Source: Favolaschia claudopus (lineage: Eukaryota; Basidiomycota; Agaricomycetes; Agaricales; Mycenaceae). Taken from it: 64,000 nucleotides of DNA. Both the position numbers and the translations under genes were made by a program. The notes below the pieces were generated by a model, which saw only the letters and a list, made by a program, of their open reading frames with translations, had not been told where the DNA came from and did not search any database. The stretch covers positions 1 through 64,000 of the forward strand of contig JAWWNJ010000219.1 in NCBI GenBank assembly GCA_037176885.1, given 5' to 3'. Below, in pieces: positions 43,767 to 54,421 of this stretch (positions within the stretch are counted from its first letter, which is position 1; each line of letters opens with the position of its first letter).

Positions 43767-45502
43767 TACGTCCCGTGGAGCGTCTCTGCCCAATCACGTC
43801 CGCCCTGCATCGTACCATAAATCGTCTTCTTGAGCCGACACGCCCAACCTTCTTTCCCCGGAACCTCGTACCCCCTCGGTTGTTCCATATAAATTTCTTC
43901 TTTCGTCTCGCTATTCAGGTAAGCTGCTTCGAAATCAATCTGCCAGAGATGAAGGTCATGCTTAGCGGCTATTGCAGCGGTCATGCGGATGGATTCGAGG
44001 CGAGCAACTGCCGCCCAGGTTTCTTCGTAATCAATTCCGTGCACCTGCGTGAAACCTTTGCCCACGAGCCGAGCTTTGTCTCGTAGCCAATTCCCCTCAC
44101 CGTCCTTCTTCACGTCGTAAACCCATTTCGACGCCATGACGTTGGCACCCGGTGGGGGTTGCTGCAATTCCCATGTCCCCTTCTTGTCATGAAGGCTCAT
44201 CTCGACATCCATCGCGGCTGTCCAACGTTTCGCGTCAAGACTCATTGCTTCACTGTACGTCTTCGGAGCATATAGCCTGTCTGGGTTGTACGACATCAAG
44301 GTGTGTGCAATATGGTCGTCGAGCTGCGCATTAACATTTCCCACAGGATTCCAGGCTGCGTGGGCTCGTGGGTGTTCTGAATCCGTGGCCCAGTCCTCAC
44401 GCCGAGTGCGAGCAGCGTTCTCTCGAGCAGCAGCGTCGCGGGATTCCAGGATGCGAGGGGTGGCAGTTACAGTGCGACCGGATCGACGAAGCAATGGAGG
44501 ATCCACAGTAGCTGGGGCAGGGGCAGGAATGGGAATGGGAGCAGGAGCAGAAACGGGGGCTGGGGCCGGAGCGGCTTCTTGGACTGACGATGCATTTTTT
44601 TCGGAAGGTGTGAAATCTGATGAATCAATGTCCCGAAGGTCTCCAATGAGGCAGTGGAGGTTCACTGCCCGAGCAACATGCTGTGGGTCCTTGGGATTGA
44701 GGAGTGCGTGAATACTTTCTTCCGACCAATCGTGTCCATCCAACTTCTCGAGCCACTGTGCAAGCAAATTTTTATTGATCATTACTCCGTTGATAAGGAT
44801 GCCCTCTTTCGAGCATACAGCTTTACAGTCCCCTCAATGCAACTCAAAAAGACGATGAATCTCGAACATACTTTTGAGCAGGTGCTTGAGATCCATGTCG
44901 ATCGTAATCCCGTGTTCCCCAGTCCACAAATTGAGGCCGTCAAGATTCCCGAGCATGCCATAAAGAGGATCACCGGGCTTCAACTTCCGGTTCATGCAAA
45001 CAAGGAAGAAAGCGGCACATCGCTTTCGGTCTCCATCGGTAGCTATCGACTTGATTTGCCCATACGTTCTCTCGCCATACGGCGACAGCTTCCATGCATG
45101 CAGCAGTTTCTGGATGATTTGTGCAGCAGTTCGCCAATCCGACTTTTTGCAAGTTGGCATTAACAGCACCGGCTTGGCACCATAGTCTGTTTCGGTATGA
45201 CGAGCTAACGCCGCTACACTGAATTCCTTGCCAGCGTGCACCCGACCCTCTCGGATAGCTTTGGCTGCGTTATGAACCGATGTCAGATCAGAACCCATCT
45301 TCTGACTCTGCAATGTCGTGATTGCATGCTCACACATCCAATCAGTTTCCTCGGGATAGCAAAGACGGCCATCGCCCGCGACCTCGTCTTGTGACAGGGA
45401 CATAATCACAGGCTCAATATGGCCAGCGTTGGCCGCTGGTTTGAAAAGAGTTTCAATATTCCTCAAGATGTCTAGCATCTTCACTTTGCCGGCCGGGTGC
45501 AT
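43766..45502 (-). pseudogene. Chimera: P-element-like transposase part joined in frame to Copia pol
   Basis: Exons 45502-44872 and 44820-43766, joined by a 51-bp GT-AG intron, form one open frame. The first 230 or so residues match a P/THAP9-like transposase RNase H fold: SLSQDEVAG, KMGSDL, GAKPVLLMPTCKK, SIATDGDRKR and DLKHLLK, followed by CSKEGILINGV and WLEKLDGHDWS. After about 44590 the same frame becomes Copia: a Pro/Ala linker, RRSGRTVTATPRILESRDAA, then the start of the Copia RT (WELQQPPPGANVMASKWVYD, LVGKGFTQVHGIDYEETWA, LWQIDFEAAYLN, KKTIYG). RT is cut at 43766 by a TIR element, before the YVDD box. Both parts are incomplete at their outer ends. Confidence 0.78.
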
Positions 45503-46210
45503 ACATCCAAGTCAGCCAAGATGGAATTATTAACAGTAGCATGTTACATTATATATGCAGCTACCTTGAGTGAATCCGACTACTGAACCCGTTCCAGATA
45601 TTACTGACCCACCTTTTGGCCACCTTCTTCGACCCCTCTTTACATTAGGGAGGGGTAGATGATGTGTGAGTAGGATATTGAGTACATTTTGTACTCAACA
45701 ACCTGGCTAGTGGACTTAGCAAAAATTTGACAGTCTTGCATGATGAAATTCATGATGTTTTGTCATGAATTTATATGCTCATCAACTGATGTAAAAATGA
45801 GTTTCTGAGCATCGTGAAAGGCATCTTGAATTTCATGATGTGGTTCATGACAAAACATCAGGAATCTTGAAATTCCTCATTATTGTTTTGAATTTCATGA
45901 CAAATACTTCGCACAGTGAAAACAGAGCAAGAAATTGCTGAATTGACAGATAAATAAACAAACATAGAAAATCAGCATAGGGAGAGCCCAATAACTTCAG
46001 CGCGTGTTATGTGCTATAGCATACGAGCTTCCCCCCTCTCTCCCACCAGTTGAACTAACCGCCAACTGTATTAGCTGTTCGCAAGCAAGGCATCGCTAAA
46101 TTCGGTTACTTTTGGGAATGCCGAGTACCTGGGAGATACTTTGTCGCAGCGCTGTCAGCGGCACAGAAGTATATCAAACTTAAATCTATTGTCATGTTTT
46201 GACGGTAAAC
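45503..46210. other. Gene-free stretch with palindromic TCATGA words and a dispersed repeat
   Basis: 45735-45905 contains many CATGA/TCATG words (ATGAAATTCATGATG, CATGACAAAACATCA). 45918-46125 is the second copy of the 205-bp repeat at 16355-16562. No gene. Confidence 0.5.
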
Positions 46211-47060
46211 CAGCGAGTCCAGCTTTGTGACCAAAATGGGCATGGTAGCGGTGTACAAACCAGCATACCAGCGGAATAATTTGTCGCAGCGGCACGAAGG
46301 CATGCGAACGGAATGGGCATAGCAGCGGTGTACAAACCAGCATACCAGCGAAATAGTCGCAGCGGCACGAAGGCATGCGAACAGAATAGGGCATAGCAGC
46401 GGTGTACAAACCAGCATACCAGCGAAATAGTCGCAGCGGCACGAAGGCATGCGAACGGAATGGGCATAGCAGCGGTGTACAAACCAGCATACCAGCGAAA
46501 TAGTCGCAGCGGCACGAAGGCATGCGAACGGAATGGGCATAGCAGCGGTGTACAAACCAGCATACCAGCGAAATAGTCGCAGCGGCACGAAGGCATGCGA
46601 ACGGAATGGGCATAGCAGCGGTGTACAAACCAGCATACCAGCGAAATAGTCGCAGCGGCACGAAGGCATGCGAACAGAATAGGGCATAGCAGCGGTGTAC
46701 AAACCAGCATACCAGCGAAATAGTCGCAGCGGCACGAAGGCATGCGAACGGAATGGGCATAGCAGCGGTGTACAAACCAGCATACCAGCGAAATAGTCGC
46801 AGCGGCACGAAGGCATGCGAACGGAATGGGCATAGCAGCGGTGTACAAACCAGCATACCAGCGAAATAGTCGCAGCGGCACGAAGGCATGCGAACAGAAT
46901 AGGGCATAGCAGCGGTGTACAAACCAGCATACCAGCGAAATAGTCGCAGCGGCACGAAGGCATGCGAACGGAATGGGCATAGCAGCGGTGTACAAACCAG
47001 CATACCAGCGAAATAGTCGCAGCAGCACGAAGGCATGCGAACGGAATGGATATCGGAGTG
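46211..47060. repeat. Minisatellite, 73-bp unit, about 11 copies
   Basis: Units read CATAGCAGCGGTGTACAAAC, then CAGCATACCAGCGAAATAGT, then CGCAGCGGCACGAAGGCATG, then CGAACGGAATGGG. Type A (73 bp, ACGGAATGGG) and type B (74 bp, ACAGAATAGGG) alternate in the order A B A A A B A A B A A, so a 220-bp higher-order unit has amplified. Because 73 is not a multiple of three and the minus strand has no stop codon in any phase, three overlapping ORFs of about 290 residues arise. These are repeat artefacts, not genes. Confidence 0.95.
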
Positions 47061-47067
47061 GATCATA

Positions 47068-49905
47068 CAATTTGCACTGTAGAGCTAGATTTTTGGAAAT
47101 CCCAGACGAAGAGCATCTGAGATCTCGACCTGAAGGAAGGAGAGCAGTACATTATCTGCAAGTATGACGGAGAAACTTACCAGAATGATAACCCGCCAAC
47201 ATTGGCCCAACTACAGGTAGTTTACAGCACAGTGGCATGTAGGCAGAAATAATGCTGCAGAGGCACGGAAGTTCCGGCGTACAGGTCGCGGCGGCCCGCA
47301 AGGAGCACGCAAATGAAACAAGTAATAGAAAGCCATACTGTCCGTTTTGGATCCCAACCCGATACAAGCATCAGCCAAAGGGAACCAAGAAGCAAAGTAC
47401 AGTGTATATTGAAGCCGGTTTAATTAGTCGACATGAGAAGGACTCGTCAAAGAAAGGCAACCTAGGAAAGACCGTTGATCGTATTCAGATGTGACGTCGG
47501 GCGTGAGATGCAAAGATAGGAGTGTAGTGAGACTCGATGCCTTGCTGGGAGCGGTCTCGAGACTGAGTGTATGTGGAGAGCATAATGAGGGCCTAGACTA
47601 GAGTGCAGATTTTGAAAGCAATTCGCCAGCGAGAGAGTCGTTTCCGTCGAATCCGGGTAGGTTAGGGGTTACTACCATTTCTTCTTCCTTGCGCAGAAAT
47701 GATACAGAAAAGGAAGAAGTTGAAGGATATGATGATTGGAGAAGCGGAAGACATGGCCAAAACCACCCCAGAACCAGCCAAAGACAACGAAGTTCACAAG
47801 CCGAGAAAGTGTCGAGAGACTCAGAGAGCGGAAGGCAAGAGAGACGATCAACAATCAATGATCGGCATCTTTCCTTCTCGCTCTCTTAGCTAGCCGGCTA
47901 TGTGCTCTGGCTCGCGGTGCTCGCTTGGAGCACACGCTGTCAGTTATTGTGAATTTTCATTTTCGGCTCATGAACCGTGCCTGTGGTTGGCTAAGTCTGA
48001 TGACGGGCATGGCCAACTACCGTATATGGCAGCTTTGTACGTGTTTGTCCCTAGTCAAACTCCTTCTCTGCATGTTCCGTCAATTCTTGTTTTCCACAAG
48101 CATGCTGAGATATAGGTCTGAGGGTAAAACACACTCACAAAGGGCTAGGGACTAATAATATCCAAGAAATCTCCCATGGACTCTGTTGTACAGGCCAGTC
48201 AACACAAGCACGGATTACCTTCAAAGTCCAGAATAGCCTCTGCGTAGAAAAATGAGAAAACACCTGGAGGAATGCTTTTGCGATGTCAAAAAATTATTCC
48301 CATCCTCAAACCCCGGACCAGGCTGAATTCTAGCCCAGAAACCGGTAGATTTCGCTCACTTGTAACGCATGTCACATGTGTCACACAGGCCGACGATCGC
48401 ATACAGTGCCAAGCATCACATCACGGTTCCTTTTTTGGCAGGGAACGGCATCAAATGTTGAACTCGAAACTACATTATGCCGTCATCACCATTCAACTTA
48501 AAAACAGTGTAAAACGTCTCTATGGATGTGTAGCAACTCATCTTGTGCTTTGCAAGGCAATTGAACAAGTTTTTGTATTTTCACCTCCGAAAAAGTGAAA
48601 CAAACCCTAATGATAGCTGATGCCATCATCAAATTCCCATATCGGTTAGGGTTAAGGTCACGTGCGTCCCGGACTTTGCCGCCCCAACGTTCGGCGGATC
48701 ACCCAGGTAGGTCAGAGCAGACTCGGCTACACTCGGCTACCAATTTTTCTGGGTTTCTGCATGACTACTGAACACATCTGGCCTCAATCCATCCAAAATT
48801 AGAGCCAAAAGCATGATTTTATTTTTTCCAGACGCGAAAAAAATGAAACACCGTGGGAAAAAGTGAGTTCTCGACGCCAAACGCATTCTTTTGGTCGGTT
48901 TCCTTCCTTAGAAAATCAGAAATAAATCACAAAAAATTATGTTCGGCCGAAAAAGCAGTGTTGGAGAAGTGGTGCTTGGCACTGTATTCAACTGGTGCTA
49001 CTGCTTGAACGGCGGCCCAGAATATTATGGTTACTGGAAAGAAATTGCTCAGAGTGGTACCTAGTACTGCAATCTCAACAGAACTCATTTTTTCCCGTGC
49101 CAGGGATCAGAATTTCCGCTGAAAATCGCTAAAATCAGGGAGTTGTGAAGTTCACAGGCCGAAAACAAAAAATCCGGCCTATAAGCCTTGTGAAGACTGT
49201 CATTTAATACATGATTGGCCTTTGGCTTGAGTCAATCTACCACGATTTGACAAATTGATGGGCAGTTTACTTTGAGAATTTCATTGATTGCATTCGTGCA
49301 AATATTACCACTCCTGTTAAGCCTCTGGAGCACTCCAACCATGTAAATTGAGCCCAGCTGAGGATATTCGGGACCCTAGTACAATTAAATTGACCGATCT
49401 TGCCCTCAAATCCTTGATTGCAAGGTCATGTCCGTAGAAAAGTTTCAGCCCCTTCTACTCTATCCGAATCCCTTGGCTACCGGAAATGAACTTGTTCAGA
49501 ACCAAAGTCACTTTGGTTCTGCAAAAGTACCATGCCGGATTGTTGAATTTGCGCTTGCAGGTCGTGGGGTGGTTGTGTTTTCCGAGAACAAGGCCGTCAT
49601 CATATTAAATCAGATGAATATTGAAAATCCGCCATGGTAGTTTTGTTTTAATAATTATTAGCTACAACCTTTACCAAGTGACCCGAGGGATAGGATGCTG
49701 TGGTAAGACGCTGAAAGTTTTACAAAGTTGGAACTTGGTTGGAACCAAGCGCAATGGGAAACAAACACGGACAAAGCTGCCATTTACGGTAGTGGCCATG
49801 CCCGTCATCACTCAGTCTCGGCTAAGCCGCAGCTCCGGTTGATCCTTAGCACTGCTTGACTGTAATCTGAGATATGTCATATGTTTCTGGTCTTCCTCGC
49901 TCACG
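47068..49905. other. Gene-free stretch
   Basis: No gene recognised. Contains one TTAGGGTTAAGG word at 48644 and several purine-rich runs (47690-47860) whose ORFs are low-complexity shadows. Confidence 0.35.
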
Positions 49906-51770
49906 ATGCCCTCCTCGAGATCCTCGGGAAAGAAGAAGAATAAGAAAACAACAAAGTCCAGAAAGACCGCAGAACACAACCCAAACTCAACCCAAACTGG
50001 GGCGGCAAACGCAAGAGCGCTGGTTGGCCCCGGCGCAGTGGATGACCGTCTTCTACGCCTCTTGTCCAAAAAGCATTCAGCTTTCACAGCATTTGCTCAT
50101 GACTTCAGCGAAGCCATTTTCATTCGAGACAAGGCTGACGAAACTGCTGTCCGCGCCGTTCTTGACAAATACGGTGTGAGCTGGGATTATGCAAAACGCG
50201 CCAAATCCAAGGTTACTCATCAGCGTATTCGTCGATACATCCCGCGTCGTCAAGTTCTTTGACCGCGGCTCGAGAAACTCTTCGACGCTTATGCCACCAT
50301 GCTCTGCTCAACAAAGCAGAATCGGGGTGCCTTTTTTTCGGAAGAGGCTAAGCAAATGGCTGAACGCCTCCTCGATACGGTGCGAAAGGGCTAACTATCC
50401 GATCCACCGGGCATCCCACTCTATTATCTGAAGGGGAAGGATCGTGACGGTCTCAACCTTTATCGAACTGTTCGCGGGACGAATGCTCTCGAATGTTCTC
50501 GAAGGTGGCTTCCAAATGGTTATTCGGCGGATTTTTGGCTCATTGCGAGCCTCTCCTGAGTTGGCCGAGTGCCTACTTCTTAATTGGATCCTGCGTCGAA
50601 ATATAAAAAGTAATTTCTCGATTCCTTGACCCTTATTTTCTTCTGATGACAGTTTGCTTTGTTACTAGGTTGGTTATCACAATCGGACTGGAAAGCAATA
50701 CAAAGGTTACTTTGACCTCGCCCTTCGAAACGAGATTGTTGAGCTTTCCATTGCCGCTGGTATCAAACCCTCTTTCCCACTCCCTGGGGGATCTAGGGTC
50801 CAAGCGTCCTACTTATCAGGGGTCCTCTTATGTGACGGGTTTGATAATGTACTATGTGCGGTATGATAGCGGACCTAACTTCATGTCCAGCCGGATTTTT
50901 GCTCAAAATTCTTCAGGATTTGAAATTCAGAAGGAAACTAGGGTGGGTTTATGCATAAAACTTTCATTTCAGAGAAATCGGAGTAACCCTATCCTAGGGT
51001 TAACAAAGCGCGAAATTTTTGTGGAAATTTTCAAAACTGTGTGTACCTAACCTGCGATTTTGAGCTGAAATGTTGGGATTTGTGTTGTGAAGAGTCCTCA
51101 ACTGCTCTGTAGCAGTGTCTGAGCACCCAGAAGTGCTGGAGATACTGAGCACAGTTAGTTCAAAGATTGTGGTTGACCTTGGGTTGACCTTTTTTGGTGC
51201 TCGGCAACTCTTTGATGCGTTGATAGTAGCTGGCCTTCTTGGAGTGCTTCTTACATGGTTTTCAACACATTTCAGTAAAAGGTGAGGCCATAGTATCGAT
51301 TTCCAAATTGGGCAATTGACTTGTCACGAAGTTCGGTCCGCTATCATACCAGTTTGGTTTATCCCGATAGCGAGCCTATTAAACTGATACCGATTTCTAA
51401 TTCACGGGGCCGAAGACGCGCTATGAAAGACCAGTCCAGGAGCTGTTTCAAACAGATCCCTGGCGGACCTCACGCCCTTATAAATTTACGCAAAACAAAT
51501 GGCATTGCACCCAGTTGTGGACCATCCAGTACTTGAAACTGAGGTCAGTAATCTGCAGCACCCTGACTTATCTGCACCTCGTAATCATCCATCCAACTGT
51601 ACCCTTGGCAGTCTGCAACAGAGAAAGATCAGGTATTCGAGTCTTTGTTACGCCAATTGTTCGACTCTTTGGTATTATGCCCAATCTGTCTACATATTCT
51701 CAACAGCCCTGCAGTGTGAGTAGAAGGCTACGGTGGATGGCCACTCAATCTCATACATCTTCCTAGAACT
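49906..51770 (+). pseudogene. Dispersed basidiomycete family gene, nonsense-mutated and interrupted
   Basis: The N-terminus (49906) is a Lys/Ser-rich head, then LLSKKHSAFTAFAHDFSEA, and continues in frame past two stop codons (TGA at 50261, TAA at 50392). Between and after them it reads PRLEKLFDAYATMLCSTK, MAERLLDTVRKG and PPGIPLYYLKGKDRDGLN. A 10-bp tandem duplication at about 50494-50513 shifts the frame before GGFQMVIRRIFGSLRASPE. An intron at about 50609-50668 leads to GYHNRTGKQYKGYFDLAL. A MITE interrupts the next part, and a final segment (51390-51540) resumes. The family is abundant in Agaricomycetes and transposon-associated; its role is unknown to me. Both stops fit C-to-T changes (CGA to TGA, CAA to TAA). 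Confidence 0.65.
50860..51351. mobile_element. About 490-bp TIR element inside the gene
   Basis: The left end (CGGTATGATAGCGGACCTAA) and the right end (complement CTGGTATGATAGCGGACCGA) are inverse copies for about 30 bases. Target duplication not resolved, so the borders are approximate. Confidence 0.7.
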
Positions 51771-51879
51771 CACTGTGGTCACTCATTTTGTTCGAATGGT
51801 CTGATAGAGCATTTTGGTAGGGGTCTACTTTTTATCAGAACTACCTACTGTTAGCTGAAGACTGGCAGAGAGCGAAATA

Positions 51880-52888
51880 GAGAGGCACACGGATGTGCAC
51901 CCTTTTTGGTACCATCGCCGCGTCCCGTCTTCTCGAACACTCCCACCAGCACTGCGGCTACTGCAGTTTGTTGGACCACTCCCGACTCATAGCTGCCCAA
52001 CTTGCCGTCAACGACTGATAACACTGCCATGTAAAAACTTTTTACTTGCGAGTGTGTTGGACCATATGGCGCAATTCCTAGGTAACAGGATTTCCGCGAA
52101 GTGCTGAGAAAAGAAACGTGAATGCGGGGTACAAATACAAAAAAAGCAAGCCGGGGAAATCATCCGATGGGAATTTGCCAGCATTGCGGTGTACCTGAAT
52201 CCTTGGAACACATAGCTCTAGAATGTAATATTCCCGAATCTAAATGGATATGGCGGCTTGCGCAACAACTTTGGTCAAAGAAATTCTCGGCTTCGAGTTG
52301 GCCAAAATTGAATTGGGGTCTAATTCTTGGATGTAACCTCGTTCGATTTAAATCAGAAAAGGGTAGGCTTCTACCGCATCAGGGGAGACTATTCGCAATC
52401 CTGGTATCTGTGTCCTGGCATCTAATATGGAAGTTGCGAGTTGATCGTGTAATAAAGAATCCGGGGAAAGTTCACTTTCCTGTAGAAGTGCATAACATGT
52501 GGCTATCGCAAATCAATCTAGCTCTGGATCGTGACCGGATTTTAACAGACAGAGCAAGGTTGGGCTCATTGGCTTTCAGCGAAAATCAGGTTCTAAATAC
52601 CTGGAGTGGGTTACTCATGAATGAGGACAGTTTGCCGGACAACTGGACATTTACTAGGGGGGTTTTAGTGGGTATACAGCCCATGAAAATTGGAATTGGA
52701 TGAAACTCAATGGCTGGAGTCCCACACTGGTTTTTTCGTGCGTAAGGCATTTCCTCCTGGACAACTTCCCCGGCATTTTCTGGTCCACAACCAGTAACCA
52801 AAGCGGACGACTCGGAATGCATATGCAGACTGATAATCGTTAGATTCAGACCCAACGCTCCAAAAAAAAAAAAAAAGAAAAGAAAAGA
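51880..52888 (+). mobile_element. 5'-truncated LINE (Tad-like), 3' end with A-rich tail
   Basis: The terminal coding part of a LINE ORF2 is followed by an A15-type run and AAAAGAAAAGAAAAG (52860-52886). No endonuclease or RT domain is present, so the copy is truncated at its 5' side, which is typical of target-primed insertion. No target duplication was found. Confidence 0.7.
52122..52703 (+). pseudogene. LINE ORF2 carboxy-terminal domain
   Basis: The open frame contains CQHCGVPESLEHIALEC, a CCHC-like motif usual at the end of basidiomycete LINE proteins, then WIWRLAQQLWSKK and, near the end, WSGLLMNEDSLPDNW and GVLVGI. It is 193 residues with its natural stop and no start of its own; upstream frames to about 51895 hold the preceding part with shifts. 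Confidence 0.75.
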
Positions 52889-54180
52889 GGGCCAGGCCAT
52901 CAGTCGCGTGACTTTTGACAGAAAATCACGGGGTCAATGTCGAGATGTTGAGATCGTACTAGACGTCGCGAGCGGAGCGAGCGCAGCGGGGTTTGGGGCG
53001 GCCAGCCCCAACAAGCTGTGTGACCGAACGGAGGGAGGCCGGCGAGCGCAGCGAGTCGGCCGTGCCGGAGGCAGGGAGCTAAAGCTTGTTTAAAACTAAG
53101 TTTAGGATCCTGTACGTGTCAGTCACGTGCCATCCAGGACTTGCCTTGAACGAACCTAAAGTAGTCTTTAAGTACCTATTATCATGGCTATACTGATCGG
53201 CACGTCCCATTGTTTGTCATGTCACGCTTTCTTCAAGTTTCTTGATACCACAAGCTTTAGCTCCCTGCCTCCGGCACGGCCGACTCGCTGCGCTCGCCGA
53301 CCTCCCTCCGTTCGGTCACACAGCTTGTTGGGGCTGGCCGCCCCAAACCCCGCTGCGCTCGCTCCGCTCGCGACGTCTCGCACGATCTCAACATCTCGAC
53401 AAAGACCCCGTGATTTTCTGTCAAAAGTCACGCGACTGATGGCCTGGCCCTCTTTTCAAGTACAAGCTTAAGCACCCCGCCTCCGGCACGGCCGACTCGC
53501 TGCGCTCGCCGACCTCCCTCCGTTCGGTCACACAGCTTGTTGGGGCTGGCCGCCCCAAACCCCGCTGCGCTCGCTCCGCTCGCGACGTCTCGCACGATCT
53601 CAACATCTCGACAAAGACCCCGTGATTTTCTGTCAAAAGTCACGCGACTGATGGCCTGGCCCTCTTTTCAAGTACAAGCTTAAGCACCCCGCCTTCGGCA
53701 GGGCCGGCTCGCTGCGCTCGCGTCCCTCCCTACGGCTGGTGCACAGCTTGTCGGGGCTCCGCCCCAAACCCCGCATGTTTTTTTTTTGCTGGATTCCGTG
53801 CCCGCGGCGCCGCACTACCGCTCGCTGCACTCGCGGTGCGCGGCGCCGTCGGGAAGGTTCGTGGGAACCGGGAGCAACATCTCGACATCCGGCAGCGACA
53901 TCTCGACATGGTCCCGTGGTTTCGTGTCAAAGTCACGTTACTTTTCACGTGAGCTGATCCTTGTGTTTTCATGTACAAGCTTAAGCACCCCGCCTTCGGC
54001 AGGGCCGGCTCGCTGCGCTCGCGTCCCTCCCTACGGCTGGTGCACAGCTTGTCGGGGCTCCGCCCCAAACCCCGCGATTTTTTTTTTTGCTGGATTCCGT
54101 GCCCGCGGCGCCGCACTGCCGCTCGCTGCACTCGCCGGCGCGCGTCGCCGGGGACCGCGTGCGAAAAGTCACCTGCTTTT
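52889..54180. repeat. GC-rich direct and inverted repeat array
   Basis: A unit of about 205-212 bp occurs five times: 52889-53095 (forward), then 53252-53450, 53451-53662, 53663-53950 and 53951-54180 (reverse). The first pair faces each other across 155 bases. Constant words are GGGTTTGGGG, GCGAGCGGAGCGAGCGCAGC, GGCCATCAGTCGCGTGAC and AGTCACG. The last two units diverge and gain a T-run and a GCCCGCGGCGCCGC segment. The ORFs crossing it (about 60-130 residues) are shadows. Related pieces are at 10629-10675 and 58862-58935. Confidence 0.88.
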
Positions 54181-54421
54181 CCACGTGAATTATCACGGGA
54201 CCTGCGGTCCCGTAGTGTCTTTTATTATAGATAGGATAATAAACAGTGCACGCCGTCAACAACCTTATTTGGAACCCGTAAGGCCGCATGAGGCCTTAAA
54301 AGCCTCGGACCATCAAAATAAGGCCGTGTGAGAAAAATGCCTCATGAGGCAAGAGATAAATTTCCGACTTATAATAATAATTTGCACAAGGGTGCACAGT
54401 ACAAAAAGCCTTGTTACGAGA

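Noticed and set aside
44800..44880. TGA between the two P-like ORFs
   Set aside because: It falls inside a 51-bp intron with a GTATGT donor; the joined reading matches the family better.
46211..47060. CRISPR-like array
   Set aside because: The units are contiguous with no unique spacers, and the context is eukaryotic.
46106..47070. Three overlapping ORFs of 285-303 residues with Cys-rich repeats
   Set aside because: They are the three phases of a stop-free 73-bp minisatellite, with no codon bias or start context.
48640..48660. TTAGGGTTAAGG, telomere-like
   Set aside because: Only one and a half units and no array; not evidence of a telomere.
52908..54331. ORFs of 60-180 residues across the GC-rich array
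   Set aside because: They repeat with the array and change frame between units; no independent coding evidence.
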